Assembly (NCBI GenBank): GCA_023229845.1
Contig: JALNYK010000003.1
Span: forward strand, 1-64,000
DNA: 64,000 nucleotides
Source of the DNA: Gallionella sp.
GTDB taxonomy: Bacteria; Pseudomonadota; Gammaproteobacteria; Burkholderiales; Gallionellaceae
Reading direction: 5' to 3'
Position 1 is the first letter of the stretch. Every line of letters starts with the position of its first letter. Both the position numbers and the translations under genes were made by a program. Below, in pieces: positions 1-8,555 of this stretch. Under the pieces are notes generated by a model. It saw nothing but the letters and a program-made list of their open reading frames with translations, was not told the origin of the DNA and did not search any database.

Positions 1-1747
1 GGCGCACGGCTTCGTCCTGCCCCACCAGACGCTCGTGCAGCTTCGCTTCCATATGCAGCAGCTTGTCGCGCTCGCCCTGCATCATCTTGCTGACCGGGAT
101 GCCGGTCGCGCGGCTGACCACTTCGGCGATCTCTTCCGCGCCGACCTGGGTGCGCAGCAGCTTGTTCTTCGTTGCTCCACCCTCGGCCTCGCGCTGCGCG
201 GCCTCTTTCATTTTCGCTTCGAGTTGCGGCAGCTTTCCGTATTGCAGCTCGGCGACCTTCTCCAGCTTGCCTTCGCGCTGCAGGCGCACGATCTCGGCGC
301 GCATCTGCTCGATCTCTTCCTTCACGGTTGCAGCACCTTGAGCAGCGCCCTTTTCCGACTTCCATATTTCTTCGAGGTCGGCGTACTCGCGTTCCAGCTT
401 CTTGATCTCGTCCTCGATCAAAGCCAAGCGTTTCTGCGAGGCTTCGTCCTTCTCCTTCTTCACCGCCTCGCGCTCGATCTTCAGCTGGATCAAACGGCGT
501 TCGAGCTTGTCCATCACCTCGGGCTTGGAGTCGATCTCCATCTTCATGCGCGACGCGGCCTCGTCGATCAGGTCGATGGCCTTGTCCGGCAGGAAGCGGT
601 CGGTGACATAGCGGTGCGACAGCTCCGCCGCCGCAACGATAGCCGGGTCGGTGATCTCGACGCCGTGGTGCACTTCGTATTTTTCCTTCAGGCCGCGCAG
701 GATGGCGATGGTCGATTCGACGCTGGGCTCGTCCACCAAGACCTTCTGGAAGCGGCGCTCCAGTGCGGCATCCTTCTCGATGTACTTGCGGTATTCGTCC
801 AGCGTGGTAGCACCTATGCAGTGCAATTCGCCGCGCGCCAGTGCGGGCTTGAGCATGTTGCCCGCATCCATCGCGCCCTCGGCCTTGCCCGCGCCAACCA
901 TGGTGTGCAGCTCGTCGATGAACACGATGTTCTTGCCCTCGTCCTGCGACAGCTCCTTCAGCACCGCCTTCAGGCGCTCCTCGAACTCGCCGCGGTACTT
1001 GGCGCCGGCCAGCAGCGCCGCCATGTCCAGGCTCAACACGCGCTTGCCCTTCAGCGTCTCCGGCACTTCGTCGTTGACGATGCGCTGCGCCAGGCCTTCG
1101 ACAATCGCAGTCTTACCGACGCCGGGTTCGCCGATCAGCACGGGGTTGTTCTTGGTGCGACGCTGCAGCACCTGGATCGCGCGGCGAATCTCGTCGTCGC
1201 GACCGATCACCGGGTCGAGCTTGCCCTGACGCGCGCGCTCGGTCAGGTCCATGCAGTATTTCTTCAGCGACTCGCGCTGGCCTTCGGCCTCCTGCGAGCC
1301 GACAGACTCTCCGCCGCGCACCGCGCTGATGGCCGTCTCCAGCGGCGCGCGCGTCACGCCGTGCTGTTTCAGCAAACGTCCGGCCTCGCCCTTGTCTGAA
1401 GTCAAGGCCAGCAGGAACATCTCCGAGGCGATGAACTGGTCGCCGCGCTTCTGCGCTTCCTTGTCGGTCAGGTTGAACAGGTTGGACAGATCGCGCCCCA
1501 CCTGCACCTCGCCGCCGTGGCCCTCGACCTTGGGCAGACGGTTCACCGCGTCATTCATCGCGGCCTTCAGCGCGTTGACGTTGCCGCCCGCGCGCGCCAG
1601 CAGCGATCCCGCACCGCTGTCGGCGTCGTTGAGCAGCGCCAGCAGCAGGTGCTGAGGCTCGATGAACTGGTTGTCGGCGCCGACCGCCAGGCTCTGGGCA
1701 TCGGACAGGGCTTGCTGCAGCTTGGTGGTGAACTTGTCGAAACGCAT
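1..1747 (-). CDS. clpB: ATP-dependent disaggregase ClpB, N-terminal two thirds (cut by window edge)
   Basis: ClpB is the hexameric Hsp100 ATPase that works with DnaK to pull proteins out of aggregates in the cytoplasm. The visible 582 residues start MRFDKFTTKLQQALSDAQ and include the Clp N-terminal repeat domain, the first AAA+ module with a Walker A motif GEPGVGKT near residues 204-211, and the long coiled-coil middle domain rich in E, K and R at about residues 400-530. The second AAA+ module lies beyond the left edge. The ATG at 1747 is preceded by the ribosome binding sequence GAGGAGTG. The gene is divergent from nadC and has a heat-shock-like promoter upstream. Identification is firm; the missing C-terminus cannot be judged. 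Confidence 0.96.
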   Translation of the reverse strand, partial: MRFDKFTTKLQQALSDAQSLAVGADNQFIEPQHLLLALLNDADSGAGSLLARAGGNVNALKAAMNDAVNRLPKVEGHGGEVQVGRDLSNLFNLTDKEAQKRGDQFIASEMFLLALTSDKGEAGRLLKQHGVTRAPLETAISAVRGGESVGSQEAEGQRESLKKYCMDLTERARQGKLDPVIGRDDEIRRAIQVLQRRTKNNPVLIGEPGVGKTAIVEGLAQRIVNDEVPETLKGKRVLSLDMAALLAGAKYRGEFEERLKAVLKELSQDEGKNIVFIDELHTMVGAGKAEGAMDAGNMLKPALARGELHCIGATTLDEYRKYIEKDAALERRFQKVLVDEPSVESTIAILRGLKEKYEVHHGVEITDPAIVAAAELSHRYVTDRFLPDKAIDLIDEAASRMKMEIDSKPEVMDKLERRLIQLKIEREAVKKEKDEASQKRLALIEDEIKKLEREYADLEEIWKSEKGAAQGAATVKEEIEQMRAEIVRLQREGKLEKVAELQYGKLPQLEAKMKEAAQREAEGGATKNKLLRTQVGAEEIAEVVSRATGIPVSKMMQGERDKLLHMEAKLHERLVGQDEAVR

Positions 1748-1783
1748 GTCTATGCACTCCTCTGTTGAATTCGGATGATCGCT

Positions 1784-1811
1784 AGATGGGGAAGCCCGCG
1801 GAAATTTCAAC
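1784..1811 (-). promoter_or_regulatory. Sigma-32 (heat shock) type promoter of clpB
   Basis: On the minus strand a GTTGAAA box (1805-1811) and a CCCCATCT box (1784-1791) are separated by 13 bases. This is nearly the E. coli sigma-32 consensus CTTGAAA-N11-15-CCCCATnT, and it lies 36 bases upstream of the clpB start, where such a promoter is expected. The match is seen directly; its use by RpoH is inferred from the known regulation of clpB. Confidence 0.8.
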
Positions 1812-1859
1812 CCCGCGCCTTGATCCTCTATACTGCGCCCATCTGAACAGGAATGCATC

Positions 1860-2699
1860 ATGCCCTACCCTAACCTAGCCCTGCACATCCACGCCGGCGT
1901 CCGCGCTGCCCTCGACGAAGACATGCGCGACGGCGACCTGACCGCGCAACTGATCCCCGCCGACGCAACTTCCACCGCGACCGTCATCACCCGCCAAGAG
2001 GCCGTACTGTGCGGCTCACCCTGGCTGGAGGAATGCTTCCACGCGCTGGACCCGGACTGCGACATCCGCTGGGCGGCGCAGGAAGGCGAACTCGTGCAAC
2101 CCAACCAATTGCTCTGTACGATCAGGGGCAATTCCCGCGCAATGCTCTCCGCCGAGCGCTGCGCACTGAACTTTCTGCAGACGCTATCCGCGACCGCGAC
2201 GGCGACGCGCCGCTACGTGGACATCGTCGCGGGGACCAAAGCAAAGATACTGGACACGCGCAAGACGCTGCCCGGCCTGCGGCTCGCGCAGAAGTACGCG
2301 GTCACGGTCGGCGGCGGCGTCAACCAGCGCGTCGGACTCTATGACGGGATTCTTATAAAAGAAAATCACATCGCCGCTGCGGGCGGCATACGCGCGGTGC
2401 TGGAACAGGCGTTCCGCCTCGCCCCGCCGGGAGTGACGATACAGATCGAGGTGGAGAGTCTGGACGAACTGCGCGAGGCGTTGGATGCGGGCGCGAAACT
2501 GGTCCTGCTGGACAACTTCACGCTGGCCATGATGCGCGAGGCAGTGGCGCTGACCGCGGGCCGCGCGGAACTGGAAGCCTCCGGCGGCGTCAATCTGGAT
2601 ACCGTGCGCGGCATCGCCGAGACCGGCGTGGACCGCATCTCGATAGGCAGCCTGACCAAGGATGTGCAGGCGGTGGACCTGTCGATGAGGTTCGAGTAA
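1860..2699 (+). CDS. nadC: Nicotinate-nucleotide pyrophosphorylase (carboxylating)
   Basis: NadC converts quinolinate and PRPP into nicotinate mononucleotide, CO2 and pyrophosphate in de novo NAD synthesis. The 279 residues match the usual length. The N-terminal alpha/beta sandwich (to about 110) is followed by the barrel, with ILDTRKTLPGLR (quinolinate/PRPP binding Arg and Lys), the segment GLYDGILIKENH, EVES, LLDNF and the C-terminal phosphate-binding stretch SGGVNLDTVRGIAETGVD then ISIGSLTK. AGGA lies about 8 bases before the ATG. The stop is only 3 bases before a terminal-inverted-repeat element. No nadA or nadB is nearby. Firm assignment. Confidence 0.96.
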   Translation: MPYPNLALHIHAGVRAALDEDMRDGDLTAQLIPADATSTATVITRQEAVLCGSPWLEECFHALDPDCDIRWAAQEGELVQPNQLLCTIRGNSRAMLSAERCALNFLQTLSATATATRRYVDIVAGTKAKILDTRKTLPGLRLAQKYAVTVGGGVNQRVGLYDGILIKENHIAAAGGIRAVLEQAFRLAPPGVTIQIEVESLDELREALDAGAKLVLLDNFTLAMMREAVALTAGRAELEASGGVNLDTVRGIAETGVDRISIGSLTKDVQAVDLSMRFE

Positions 2700-2702
2700 A
2701 TC

Positions 2703-2847
2703 AGGACACCTCTAGAAATCGTTGCGAGCAAGCCTGAGTGCAAGGAGCCGCGCAGTGAATGACGAGACATACCACGAAGGTAGGCGAGGAATGAACGAGC
2801 ACGCGACGCAGCAATCAGGCTGCGCAGTAGATTTATAGAGGTGTCCT
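2703..2847. mobile_element. 145-bp MITE-like element with terminal inverted repeats
   Basis: The sequence starts AGGACACCTCTAGAAATC (2703-2720) and ends with its reverse complement, GATTTATAGAGGTGTCCT (2830-2847): 17 of 18 positions pair. Weaker complementarity continues inward (GCCTGAGTGC against GCAATCAGGC). No reading frame of useful length lies inside, and no clear target duplication is seen. Small size plus terminal repeats fit a non-autonomous transposable element. I do not recognise the parent family. Confidence 0.7.
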
Positions 2848-3660
2848 ATGTGCCAGTTGTTGGGTATGAACTGCAATGTCCCGACCGACATCTGCTTCTC
2901 GTTCACCGGCTTCCAGAAGCGCGGCGGCGAGACCGACGTGCATGCCGACGGCTGGGGCATCGCGTTCTTCGAGGGCAAGGGCGTGCGGCTGTTCCTCGAC
3001 CCGCAGCCCTCGGCGCAATCGCCCGTCGCCGAGCTGGTGCGCAACTACCCGATCCGCTCGCTGAACGTGATCGCCCATATCCGCAAGGCAACGCAGGGCG
3101 TGGTGTCGCTGGAGAACACCCACCCGTTCCAGCGCGAGTTGTGGGGGCAGTATTGGGTGTTCGCGCACAACGGCAACCTGCCGCAGTTCCAGCCAGAACT
3201 CGACGGCAGCTTCATGCCGGTGGGCAACACCGACAGCGAGCGCATCTTCTGCTGGCTGCTGCAAAGTCTGCGGCAACGCTTCGACGACGCACCGCCCGGC
3301 CGCGATGAACTGTTCGATGCGATCCACGAGCTGACCGCGCCGCTTGCGGCGATGGGCATCTTCAACTATCTGCTGTCGAACGGCGACTCGCTGTATGCGC
3401 ACTGCTCCACCGAACTCAGCTACATCGTGCGCCGCGCACCGTTCGCCAAGGCGCACCTGAAAGACGAGGACGTGATGGTGGACTTCAGCGAGGTGACCTC
3501 GCCGAACGACCGCGTCGCGGTGATCGCGACGCTGCCGCTGACCGACAACGAACCCTGGGTGACGATGCCGCCCGGCAGCCTGTGGCTGTTCCACGACGGC
3601 GAAGTGGCGGCGCACCGCCTGACCGCGCCCAGCCCGATCAAATCTCTTTCAGGTAATTGA
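2848..3660 (+). CDS. Class II glutamine amidotransferase domain protein (YafJ type)
   Basis: The 270-residue protein begins MCQLLG, so Cys2 becomes the N-terminal nucleophile after Met removal, as in class II (Ntn-type) glutamine amidotransferases. Further family signatures are HADGWGIAFFEGKG, a conserved IAHIRKAT segment, HPFQRELWG, FAHNGNL and GNTDSERIF. The domain hydrolyses glutamine to release ammonia; no synthetase domain is fused and the acceptor substrate of YafJ-like proteins is not settled. The ribosome binding site GAGGTG lies inside the right arm of the adjacent inverted-repeat element and the ATG follows that element directly. Family firm, physiological role unknown. Confidence 0.88.
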   Translation: MCQLLGMNCNVPTDICFSFTGFQKRGGETDVHADGWGIAFFEGKGVRLFLDPQPSAQSPVAELVRNYPIRSLNVIAHIRKATQGVVSLENTHPFQRELWGQYWVFAHNGNLPQFQPELDGSFMPVGNTDSERIFCWLLQSLRQRFDDAPPGRDELFDAIHELTAPLAAMGIFNYLLSNGDSLYAHCSTELSYIVRRAPFAKAHLKDEDVMVDFSEVTSPNDRVAVIATLPLTDNEPWVTMPPGSLWLFHDGEVAAHRLTAPSPIKSLSGN

Positions 3661-3712
3661 ATTCGGCGGCCGCGTCCCCATCTGCGGCACATCGTCAAAT
3701 GAAAGGAACGCC

Positions 3713-4147
3713 ATGACCGACTCCCTGCATATCGTCTGCCCGCATTGCAACGCGGTGAACCGCGTACCGGGCGAGAAACTCAACGCCGCACCGACCTGCG
3801 GCAAATGCAAGCAGGCCCTGTTCTCCGCCCATCCGGTCGAGCTGAACGGCGGCAACTTCGACAAACATATCGCCCGCAACGACATTCCGGTGCTGGTGGA
3901 TTTCTGGGCGCCCTGGTGCGGCCCTTGCCGGATGATGGCGCCGGCGTTCGAACAGGCCGCCGCGAAGCTGGAGCCGCGTGTGCGGCTGGCGAAGCTGAAC
4001 ACCGAGGCCGAGCAGATGCTGGGCGCGCGCTACAACATCCGCAGCATCCCGACGCTGGCGCTGTTCAAGGGTGGACGCGAGATCGCAAGGCAGGCTGGGG
4101 CGATGGATGCAGGAAATATCGTGCGCTGGGTCGGCAGTGTGATCTAA
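3713..4147 (+). CDS. trxC: Thioredoxin 2 (zinc-binding thioredoxin)
   Basis: TrxC is a cytoplasmic protein disulfide reductase. The 144-residue sequence has the extra N-terminal zinc ribbon of thioredoxin 2 (CPHCN at about 10-14 and CGKCK at about 29-33), then a thioredoxin fold with the active site FWAPWCGPCRMM near residue 67 and the cis-proline loop RSIPT. GAAAGGAACGCC before the ATG gives a good ribosome binding site. It runs in the same direction as the amidotransferase gene 52 bases upstream and converges on a methyltransferase gene across a large palindrome. Confidence 0.95.
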   Translation: MTDSLHIVCPHCNAVNRVPGEKLNAAPTCGKCKQALFSAHPVELNGGNFDKHIARNDIPVLVDFWAPWCGPCRMMAPAFEQAAAKLEPRVRLAKLNTEAEQMLGARYNIRSIPTLALFKGGREIARQAGAMDAGNIVRWVGSVI

Positions 4148-4218
4148 AAAACCTGAATAAGTCCGTTCGCCCTGTCGGGGGACCGCTCCTACGAAAACCG
4201 ATGTCCCCTGTGTTTTTT

Positions 4219-4290
4219 GTAGGATGGGTTGAGCAACGCGATACCCATCAAACGCACCGCATGGGTATCGCTGCGCTCAACCCATCCTAC
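4219..4290. repeat. 72-bp palindromic repeat between convergent genes
   Basis: Left arm 4219-4248 begins GTAGGATGGGTTGAGC and ends GATACCCAT; right arm 4261-4290 is its reverse complement at 27 of 30 positions, with a 12-base loop. Repeats starting GTAGGATGGGTTGAG are widely dispersed in proteobacterial genomes. It sits between trxC and the convergent methyltransferase gene and could terminate both. The TAG stop codon of the methyltransferase gene lies inside the right arm. Confidence 0.85.
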
Positions 4291-4901
4291 GAGTCGTTGA
4301 GCTGAGGCTTGCGAGCGACCAGGTCGATCAGCGCCGACATGCCGTGGTGGCCGGAGCCTTCGCTGATGAAACTGTCGTGCTCGGCGAGGTGCAGTACCTC
4401 CATGTCGGCGAACGCCTCGCGCAGCATGTCTTCGGTGTAGAGATTCTCAACCTGCGACGGCCCGCCGGTGCGGTATTCGAGCTGGCGCGGCGTGTAGCCT
4501 TGCAGCAGCAACAGGCCGCCCGGTTTCAGGCTGCACTGGATATGGCCTAACATCTGCGCGCGCAGTTCCGGGCCGACGAACTGGATGAAGATCGCCGCGA
4601 CGACATCGTAGCGGCTCTCGCGCCATTCCCAATTCAGCAAGTCGGCCAGCTCGAAGTCCAGCTTTGCGCCGCGCTCCGCCGCCAGCCGCTTCGCCTTCTC
4701 CAGCGCCACCGGCGAACTGTCCACCGACAGCACCTCCAGCCCCTGTTCCGCCAGCCATACGCCGTTGCGCCCTTCGCCGTCGGCGACCGCGAGGCAGCTC
4801 ATGCCGGGCTTCAGCAGGTGCCGTTGCGAGACGAGAAAGGCGTTCGGTTCGGTGCCGAAGTGGTAGTGCTCGCCCGCATAGCGTTCGTTCCAGATGCTCA
4901 T
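4287..4901 (-). CDS. Class I SAM-dependent methyltransferase (TehB/UbiE-like fold)
   Basis: A 204-residue protein begins MSIWNERYAGEHYHFGTEPN, a start typical of small TehB-related methyltransferases. It has motif I as LAVADGEGRNGVWLAEQG (residues about 38-55), the acidic end of strand 2 in LSVDSSPVALEKA, motif II ELADLLNW and the post-motif segment LKPGGLLLLQGYTPRQLEYRTGG. The substrate cannot be told. I chose the ATG at 4901 because GAGGAGACAG precedes it and it opens the conserved N-terminus; the frame stays open far upstream but runs antisense through the PilZ gene. The stop codon is supplied by a palindromic repeat. Confidence 0.85.
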   Translation of the reverse strand: MSIWNERYAGEHYHFGTEPNAFLVSQRHLLKPGMSCLAVADGEGRNGVWLAEQGLEVLSVDSSPVALEKAKRLAAERGAKLDFELADLLNWEWRESRYDVVAAIFIQFVGPELRAQMLGHIQCSLKPGGLLLLQGYTPRQLEYRTGGPSQVENLYTEDMLREAFADMEVLHLAEHDSFISEGSGHHGMSALIDLVARKPQLNDS

Positions 4902-4972
4902 CCTGTCTCCTCGTCGTCGTGTTTTCGCCCCGCGCTGGATATAAAACGCGGCCGGTATTATATTCTCCGCCC

Positions 4973-5467
4973 ATGAGCCAGACCGACACCCCAGATAGCG
5001 CCGACACTCCAGATAGCGCCGACACTCCAGATAGCGCCGACACCCCGGATAGCGCCGACACCCCGGACAGCGCAAAACCGCAAAATGCGCCGGCAACCGC
5101 AAGTCCGTCACCCGCTCATCATCTGCATGGAACGGAACACAGCGACAGCGTGCGCCATATCGTGCGATGGCATGCCGACGTCCTGCTCGACGGCCACGCC
5201 TGCCAGGGCATCGTCCACGAGATATCCGAAAGCGGCGCGACGATTTTTCTGGATTTGAATCCGGGCAAGATAAAGACGCTATCGCTAAACCTCCATGTAC
5301 CGCCGCTGGACGACAAGCATGGGCAGCATATCGTCGAAGTGGAAGGCAAGATCGTCTACTCGATCCACGACAGCGAGGAGCAGCTATTCCGCGCCGGCGT
5401 CCAATTCTCCGAATTCGCAAATGAATCCGATCCGGCGTTCCTGGCCTCGTACCTGAACGGCCATTAG
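4973..5467 (+). CDS. PilZ domain protein with an N-terminal DTPDSA repeat
   Basis: A 164-residue protein. Residues 5-34 are five copies of the hexapeptide DTPDSA, an acidic, probably disordered tail. A PilZ-like domain covers about 60-160: RHIVR matches the RxxxR half of the c-di-GMP binding motif, and HEISESGATIFL takes the place of the D/NxSxxG half, with the first residue changed to E. The C-terminal end (VEGKIVYSIHDSEEQLFRAGVQF) is the usual final beta hairpin. A paralogue without the repeat lies at 10548-11030. It is divergent from the methyltransferase gene; its stop overlaps that of the convergent RND gene. c-di-GMP binding is plausible but the motif is imperfect. Confidence 0.78.
   Translation: MSQTDTPDSADTPDSADTPDSADTPDSADTPDSAKPQNAPATASPSPAHHLHGTEHSDSVRHIVRWHADVLLDGHACQGIVHEISESGATIFLDLNPGKIKTLSLNLHVPPLDDKHGQHIVEVEGKIVYSIHDSEEQLFRAGVQFSEFANESDPAFLASYLNGH
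4985..5074 (+). repeat. Five tandem 18-bp units inside the PilZ gene
   Basis: Five units of GACACYCCRGAYAGCGCC run head to tail and encode DTPDSA each time. The few differences between units (C/T, A/G) are synonymous. Unit length is a multiple of three, so gain or loss of copies keeps the frame. Confidence 0.92.
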
Positions 5468-8400
5468 GAACCCGCGCCGTCCCCGGTCGCATGGTGCGCA
5501 TGCCTGCGCTTGAACCAGTTACTCAATAGCTGCACCGCATCGTCCACATAGGTGAACACCACCGGTATCACCAGCAGGCTGAGGAACGTCGAGGTGATCA
5601 GGCCGCCGATCACGACGATGGCCATCGGCGCGCGGAAGCTCGGGTCGACGCCGATGCCGAGCGCGACCGGCAGCATGCCCGCGCCCATCGCCATCGTGGT
5701 CATCACGATGGGGCGCGCGCGTTTCCTGCAAGCGTCGATCAGCGCCTCGGCGCGGTTCATGCCGCGCGCGCGGCGCGACACGATGGCGTATTCGACCAGC
5801 AGGATGGAATTCTTCGTCGCGATGCCCATCAGCATAATCAGGCCTATCATCGACGGCATCGACAGCGCGGTGTGGCTGATGAACAGCGCGAGGAAAGCGC
5901 CGGGTATCGACAGCACCAGCGCGGCGAGGATGGTCACCGGCTGCACGAAGTCCTTGAACAGCAACACCAGCACGATGTAGATGCACAGGATGCCGGTCAG
6001 CATCGCCAGCCCGAAGCTCTCGAACAATTCCGCCATCGCCTCGGCATCGCCGACCGTCGTGGCGGAGATGCCGCGCGGCAGTCCTTTCAGGCCGGGCAGC
6101 GCCATCGCCTGCGCCTCGACCTCGCCCAGCGGTTGCTGATTGAGCTCGATCTCGAAGTTGATGTTGCGCTTGCGATCGTAGCGGTCGATCTCGGCCGGAC
6201 CGCTCTCCAGTCTCAGGTCGGCCACGCTGCCCAGCATCACCGGCCCGTGCGCGCCGTGCACCACCAGCCGCGACAACAGTGCTATGTCCTGCCGCGCATC
6301 CACGCGCAACTTCACGACGACGGGTATCTGCCGGTCCGGCAGGTTGAGCTTCGCCAGCGCCTGATCGTAATCTCCCGCGGTGGCGATGCGCAGCGTGTCG
6401 GCTATCGCGGCGGAAGTCACGCCGAGGTCGGCGGCGCGCGCGAAGTCGGGGCGCACCACTAGTTCGGGGCGCACCAGACTGGAGGTCGAGGTCACGTTGC
6501 CGATGCCGGGTATCGTGCGCAGGTCGCGCCCGACCTTCTGCGCATGCTGATTCAAGGCCTGCCCGTCCTCGCCGGCCAGCACCAGCACGTACTTCTCGTT
6601 CGACGAGGCCAACCCGACCTTGACGCGCATGCCCGGCAACGCGGTCAGCGCGTCGCGCAGTTGCGCCTCTATGGTCTGCTTGCTGATGTCGCGCTCCTGG
6701 CGCGGCGTGAAGTTCAGCGTCAGCGTCGCCTTGCGCACATCGCTGCCGGCCTGCGGCGCGAACGGATCGCCGCCCGCGCTGCCGCCGCCGATGGCGGTGT
6801 AGATCAGCTTCACATGCGGGTTCTTTTCGACGATTGCGCGCGCCTGTTCCGCCGCGCGGTAGCTATCCTCGAAGCGGCTGCCCGGCGGCAGCGTGATGGT
6901 CACCTGAGATTGCGACAGGTCGTCCGGCGGCATGAAGCCGGTGGGCAGCAGCGGCACCAGCGCGAACGAACCGAAGAAAAACACGGCAGCGCCAAAAAGC
7001 GTCAACACCCGGTGTTTCAAGCAGAAACTTGCCCACTTCAGATACCACACCATCCACGACGGCAGTTCGTGCGCCACGCGCGCCCGCAGGATGTAAGCCG
7101 ACATCATCGGCGTCAGCATGCGCGCGACCACCAGCGAGAAGAACACCGCGATGGCCGCGGTCCAGCCGAACTGCACGAAGAACTTGCCCGCCACGCCGCT
7201 CATGAACGCGGTGGGCAGGAACACCGCGATCAGCGTGAAGGTCGTCGCGATCACCGCCAGCCCGATCTCGTCGGCCGCCTCCATCGCCGCCTGGTACGGC
7301 GTCTTGCCCATCTCCAGATGGCGCATGATGTTCTCGATCTCGACGATGGCATCGTCCACCAGCACGCCGACCACCAGCGACAGCGACAGCAGCGTCACCA
7401 CGTTGATCGAGAAACCCATCAGGTACATCGCCGCGAAGGTCGGGATCACCGCCAGCGGCAGCGCGGTCGCCGCGACGACCGTCGCGCGCACGTTGCGCAA
7501 AAAAGCCAGCACCACCAACACCGCGAGCGCCGCGCCCTCGTACAGCAGCATCATCGAGCCTTCGTAGTTCTCCACCACCGGATCGACGAAGTTGAACGCC
7601 TCGGTGATGACGATGCCCGGATGATCTGCCTTCAGTTTTTCCAGCACCTTGCCCACGCCCGCGGCGACCTCGACCTCGCCGTAGCCGCGCGCGCGGCTGA
7701 TCTCGAAACCGATGACCTGCTGACCGTTCAGCAGCGCCGCGCTGCGCCGCTCGGCGATGGTGTCGCTGACAATCGCGACCTGGTCGAGGCGCACGCTGCG
7801 CCCGTCCGGCAGGTGGATGCTCATGCGCGCGAATTCTTCCGCCGTGGCGACCGTCGCGATGGTGCGCACCGATTGCTCGCTGCCGCCGATATCGGCGCGA
7901 CCGCCGGAGGCCTCCTGCTGGATGTCGCGCAACTGTTTCGAAACGTCCGCCGCGGTCGCGTTCAGCGCGAGCAGCCGGGCCGGATCGAGTTCGACGGCGA
8001 TCTGCCGCGTCACGCCGCCGACGCGGCCGACCGCGCCGACGCCGCGCACCGACAGCAGCGATTTGGTCACCGCGTTATCGACGAACCAAGACAGCTCCTC
8101 TTCGCTCATGCGCGGCGAAGAGATGGTGTACGTCAGGATGGGCAGCCCGCTCAGCTCGACCTTGGCCACGGTCGGGTCGCGCAGATCGCGCGGCAGGTCG
8201 GAACGCACGCGGGTCACCGCCGCGCGCACGTCGTCCACCGCCTCCTGCGTGCCCTTCTCCAGACGGAATTCGGCGGTAATGATGACGGTGCCGTCGAGCA
8301 CCTTGGTATACAGATGCTTCAGCCCCTGCGTGTTCGCCAGCGAATTCTCCAGCTTGCGCGCGACCTCGGTCTCCATCTGCGCCGGCGACGCGCCGGGCAG

Positions 8401-8550
8401 ACTTGCCGTGACGGTCACCATGGGCAGATCGATGTCCGGGAACTGCTGGATCTTCATCGCCTTGAAGCCCATGAGGCCCATCAGCGTGAGCATCACGAAG
8501 GCGAGAATCGCGGGAATAGGATTGCGGATCGACCAAGAAGAGACATTCAT
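5464..8550 (-). CDS. RND efflux transporter, inner-membrane pump (HAE1/AcrB-like)
   Basis: A 1028-residue protein with the twofold RND layout: TM1 near residues 12-30, a large periplasmic loop, TM2-6 at about 335-470, a second loop, and TM8-12 at about 850-1000. Family motifs include FPDIDLPMVTV after TM1, the TM4 proton-relay acids in GVLVDDAIVEIENI, GVAGKFFVQFGW, and TM10 GIATKNSILLVEYA with the relay Lys. It uses the proton gradient to export toxic compounds across the envelope together with the adaptor encoded just upstream (5-base gap). No TolC-like outer-membrane gene is adjacent, so it presumably shares one. Substrate unknown. Confidence 0.93.
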   Translation of the reverse strand: MNVSSWSIRNPIPAILAFVMLTLMGLMGFKAMKIQQFPDIDLPMVTVTASLPGASPAQMETEVARKLENSLANTQGLKHLYTKVLDGTVIITAEFRLEKGTQEAVDDVRAAVTRVRSDLPRDLRDPTVAKVELSGLPILTYTISSPRMSEEELSWFVDNAVTKSLLSVRGVGAVGRVGGVTRQIAVELDPARLLALNATAADVSKQLRDIQQEASGGRADIGGSEQSVRTIATVATAEEFARMSIHLPDGRSVRLDQVAIVSDTIAERRSAALLNGQQVIGFEISRARGYGEVEVAAGVGKVLEKLKADHPGIVITEAFNFVDPVVENYEGSMMLLYEGAALAVLVVLAFLRNVRATVVAATALPLAVIPTFAAMYLMGFSINVVTLLSLSLVVGVLVDDAIVEIENIMRHLEMGKTPYQAAMEAADEIGLAVIATTFTLIAVFLPTAFMSGVAGKFFVQFGWTAAIAVFFSLVVARMLTPMMSAYILRARVAHELPSWMVWYLKWASFCLKHRVLTLFGAAVFFFGSFALVPLLPTGFMPPDDLSQSQVTITLPPGSRFEDSYRAAEQARAIVEKNPHVKLIYTAIGGGSAGGDPFAPQAGSDVRKATLTLNFTPRQERDISKQTIEAQLRDALTALPGMRVKVGLASSNEKYVLVLAGEDGQALNQHAQKVGRDLRTIPGIGNVTSTSSLVRPELVVRPDFARAADLGVTSAAIADTLRIATAGDYDQALAKLNLPDRQIPVVVKLRVDARQDIALLSRLVVHGAHGPVMLGSVADLRLESGPAEIDRYDRKRNINFEIELNQQPLGEVEAQAMALPGLKGLPRGISATTVGDAEAMAELFESFGLAMLTGILCIYIVLVLLFKDFVQPVTILAALVLSIPGAFLALFISHTALSMPSMIGLIMLMGIATKNSILLVEYAIVSRRARGMNRAEALIDACRKRARPIVMTTMAMGAGMLPVALGIGVDPSFRAPMAIVVIGGLITSTFLSLLVIPVVFTYVDDAVQLLSNWFKRRHAHHATGDGAGS

Positions 8551-8555
8551 GCTGC

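Noticed and set aside
35..1399. A 454-codon plus-strand frame at the left edge
   Set aside because: Complement of clpB, which is unambiguous on the minus strand.
2700..2847. A small gene between nadC and the amidotransferase gene
   Set aside because: No frame with a ribosome binding site; the segment is accounted for by the inverted-repeat element.
4985..5074. Possible CRISPR-like array
   Set aside because: Units are directly adjacent without spacers, in frame and code for DTPDSA; no cas genes are present.
4902..5501. Long N-terminal extension of the methyltransferase
   Set aside because: The extension is antisense to the PilZ gene and its repeats; the internal ATG has a good ribosome binding site and the conserved N-terminus.
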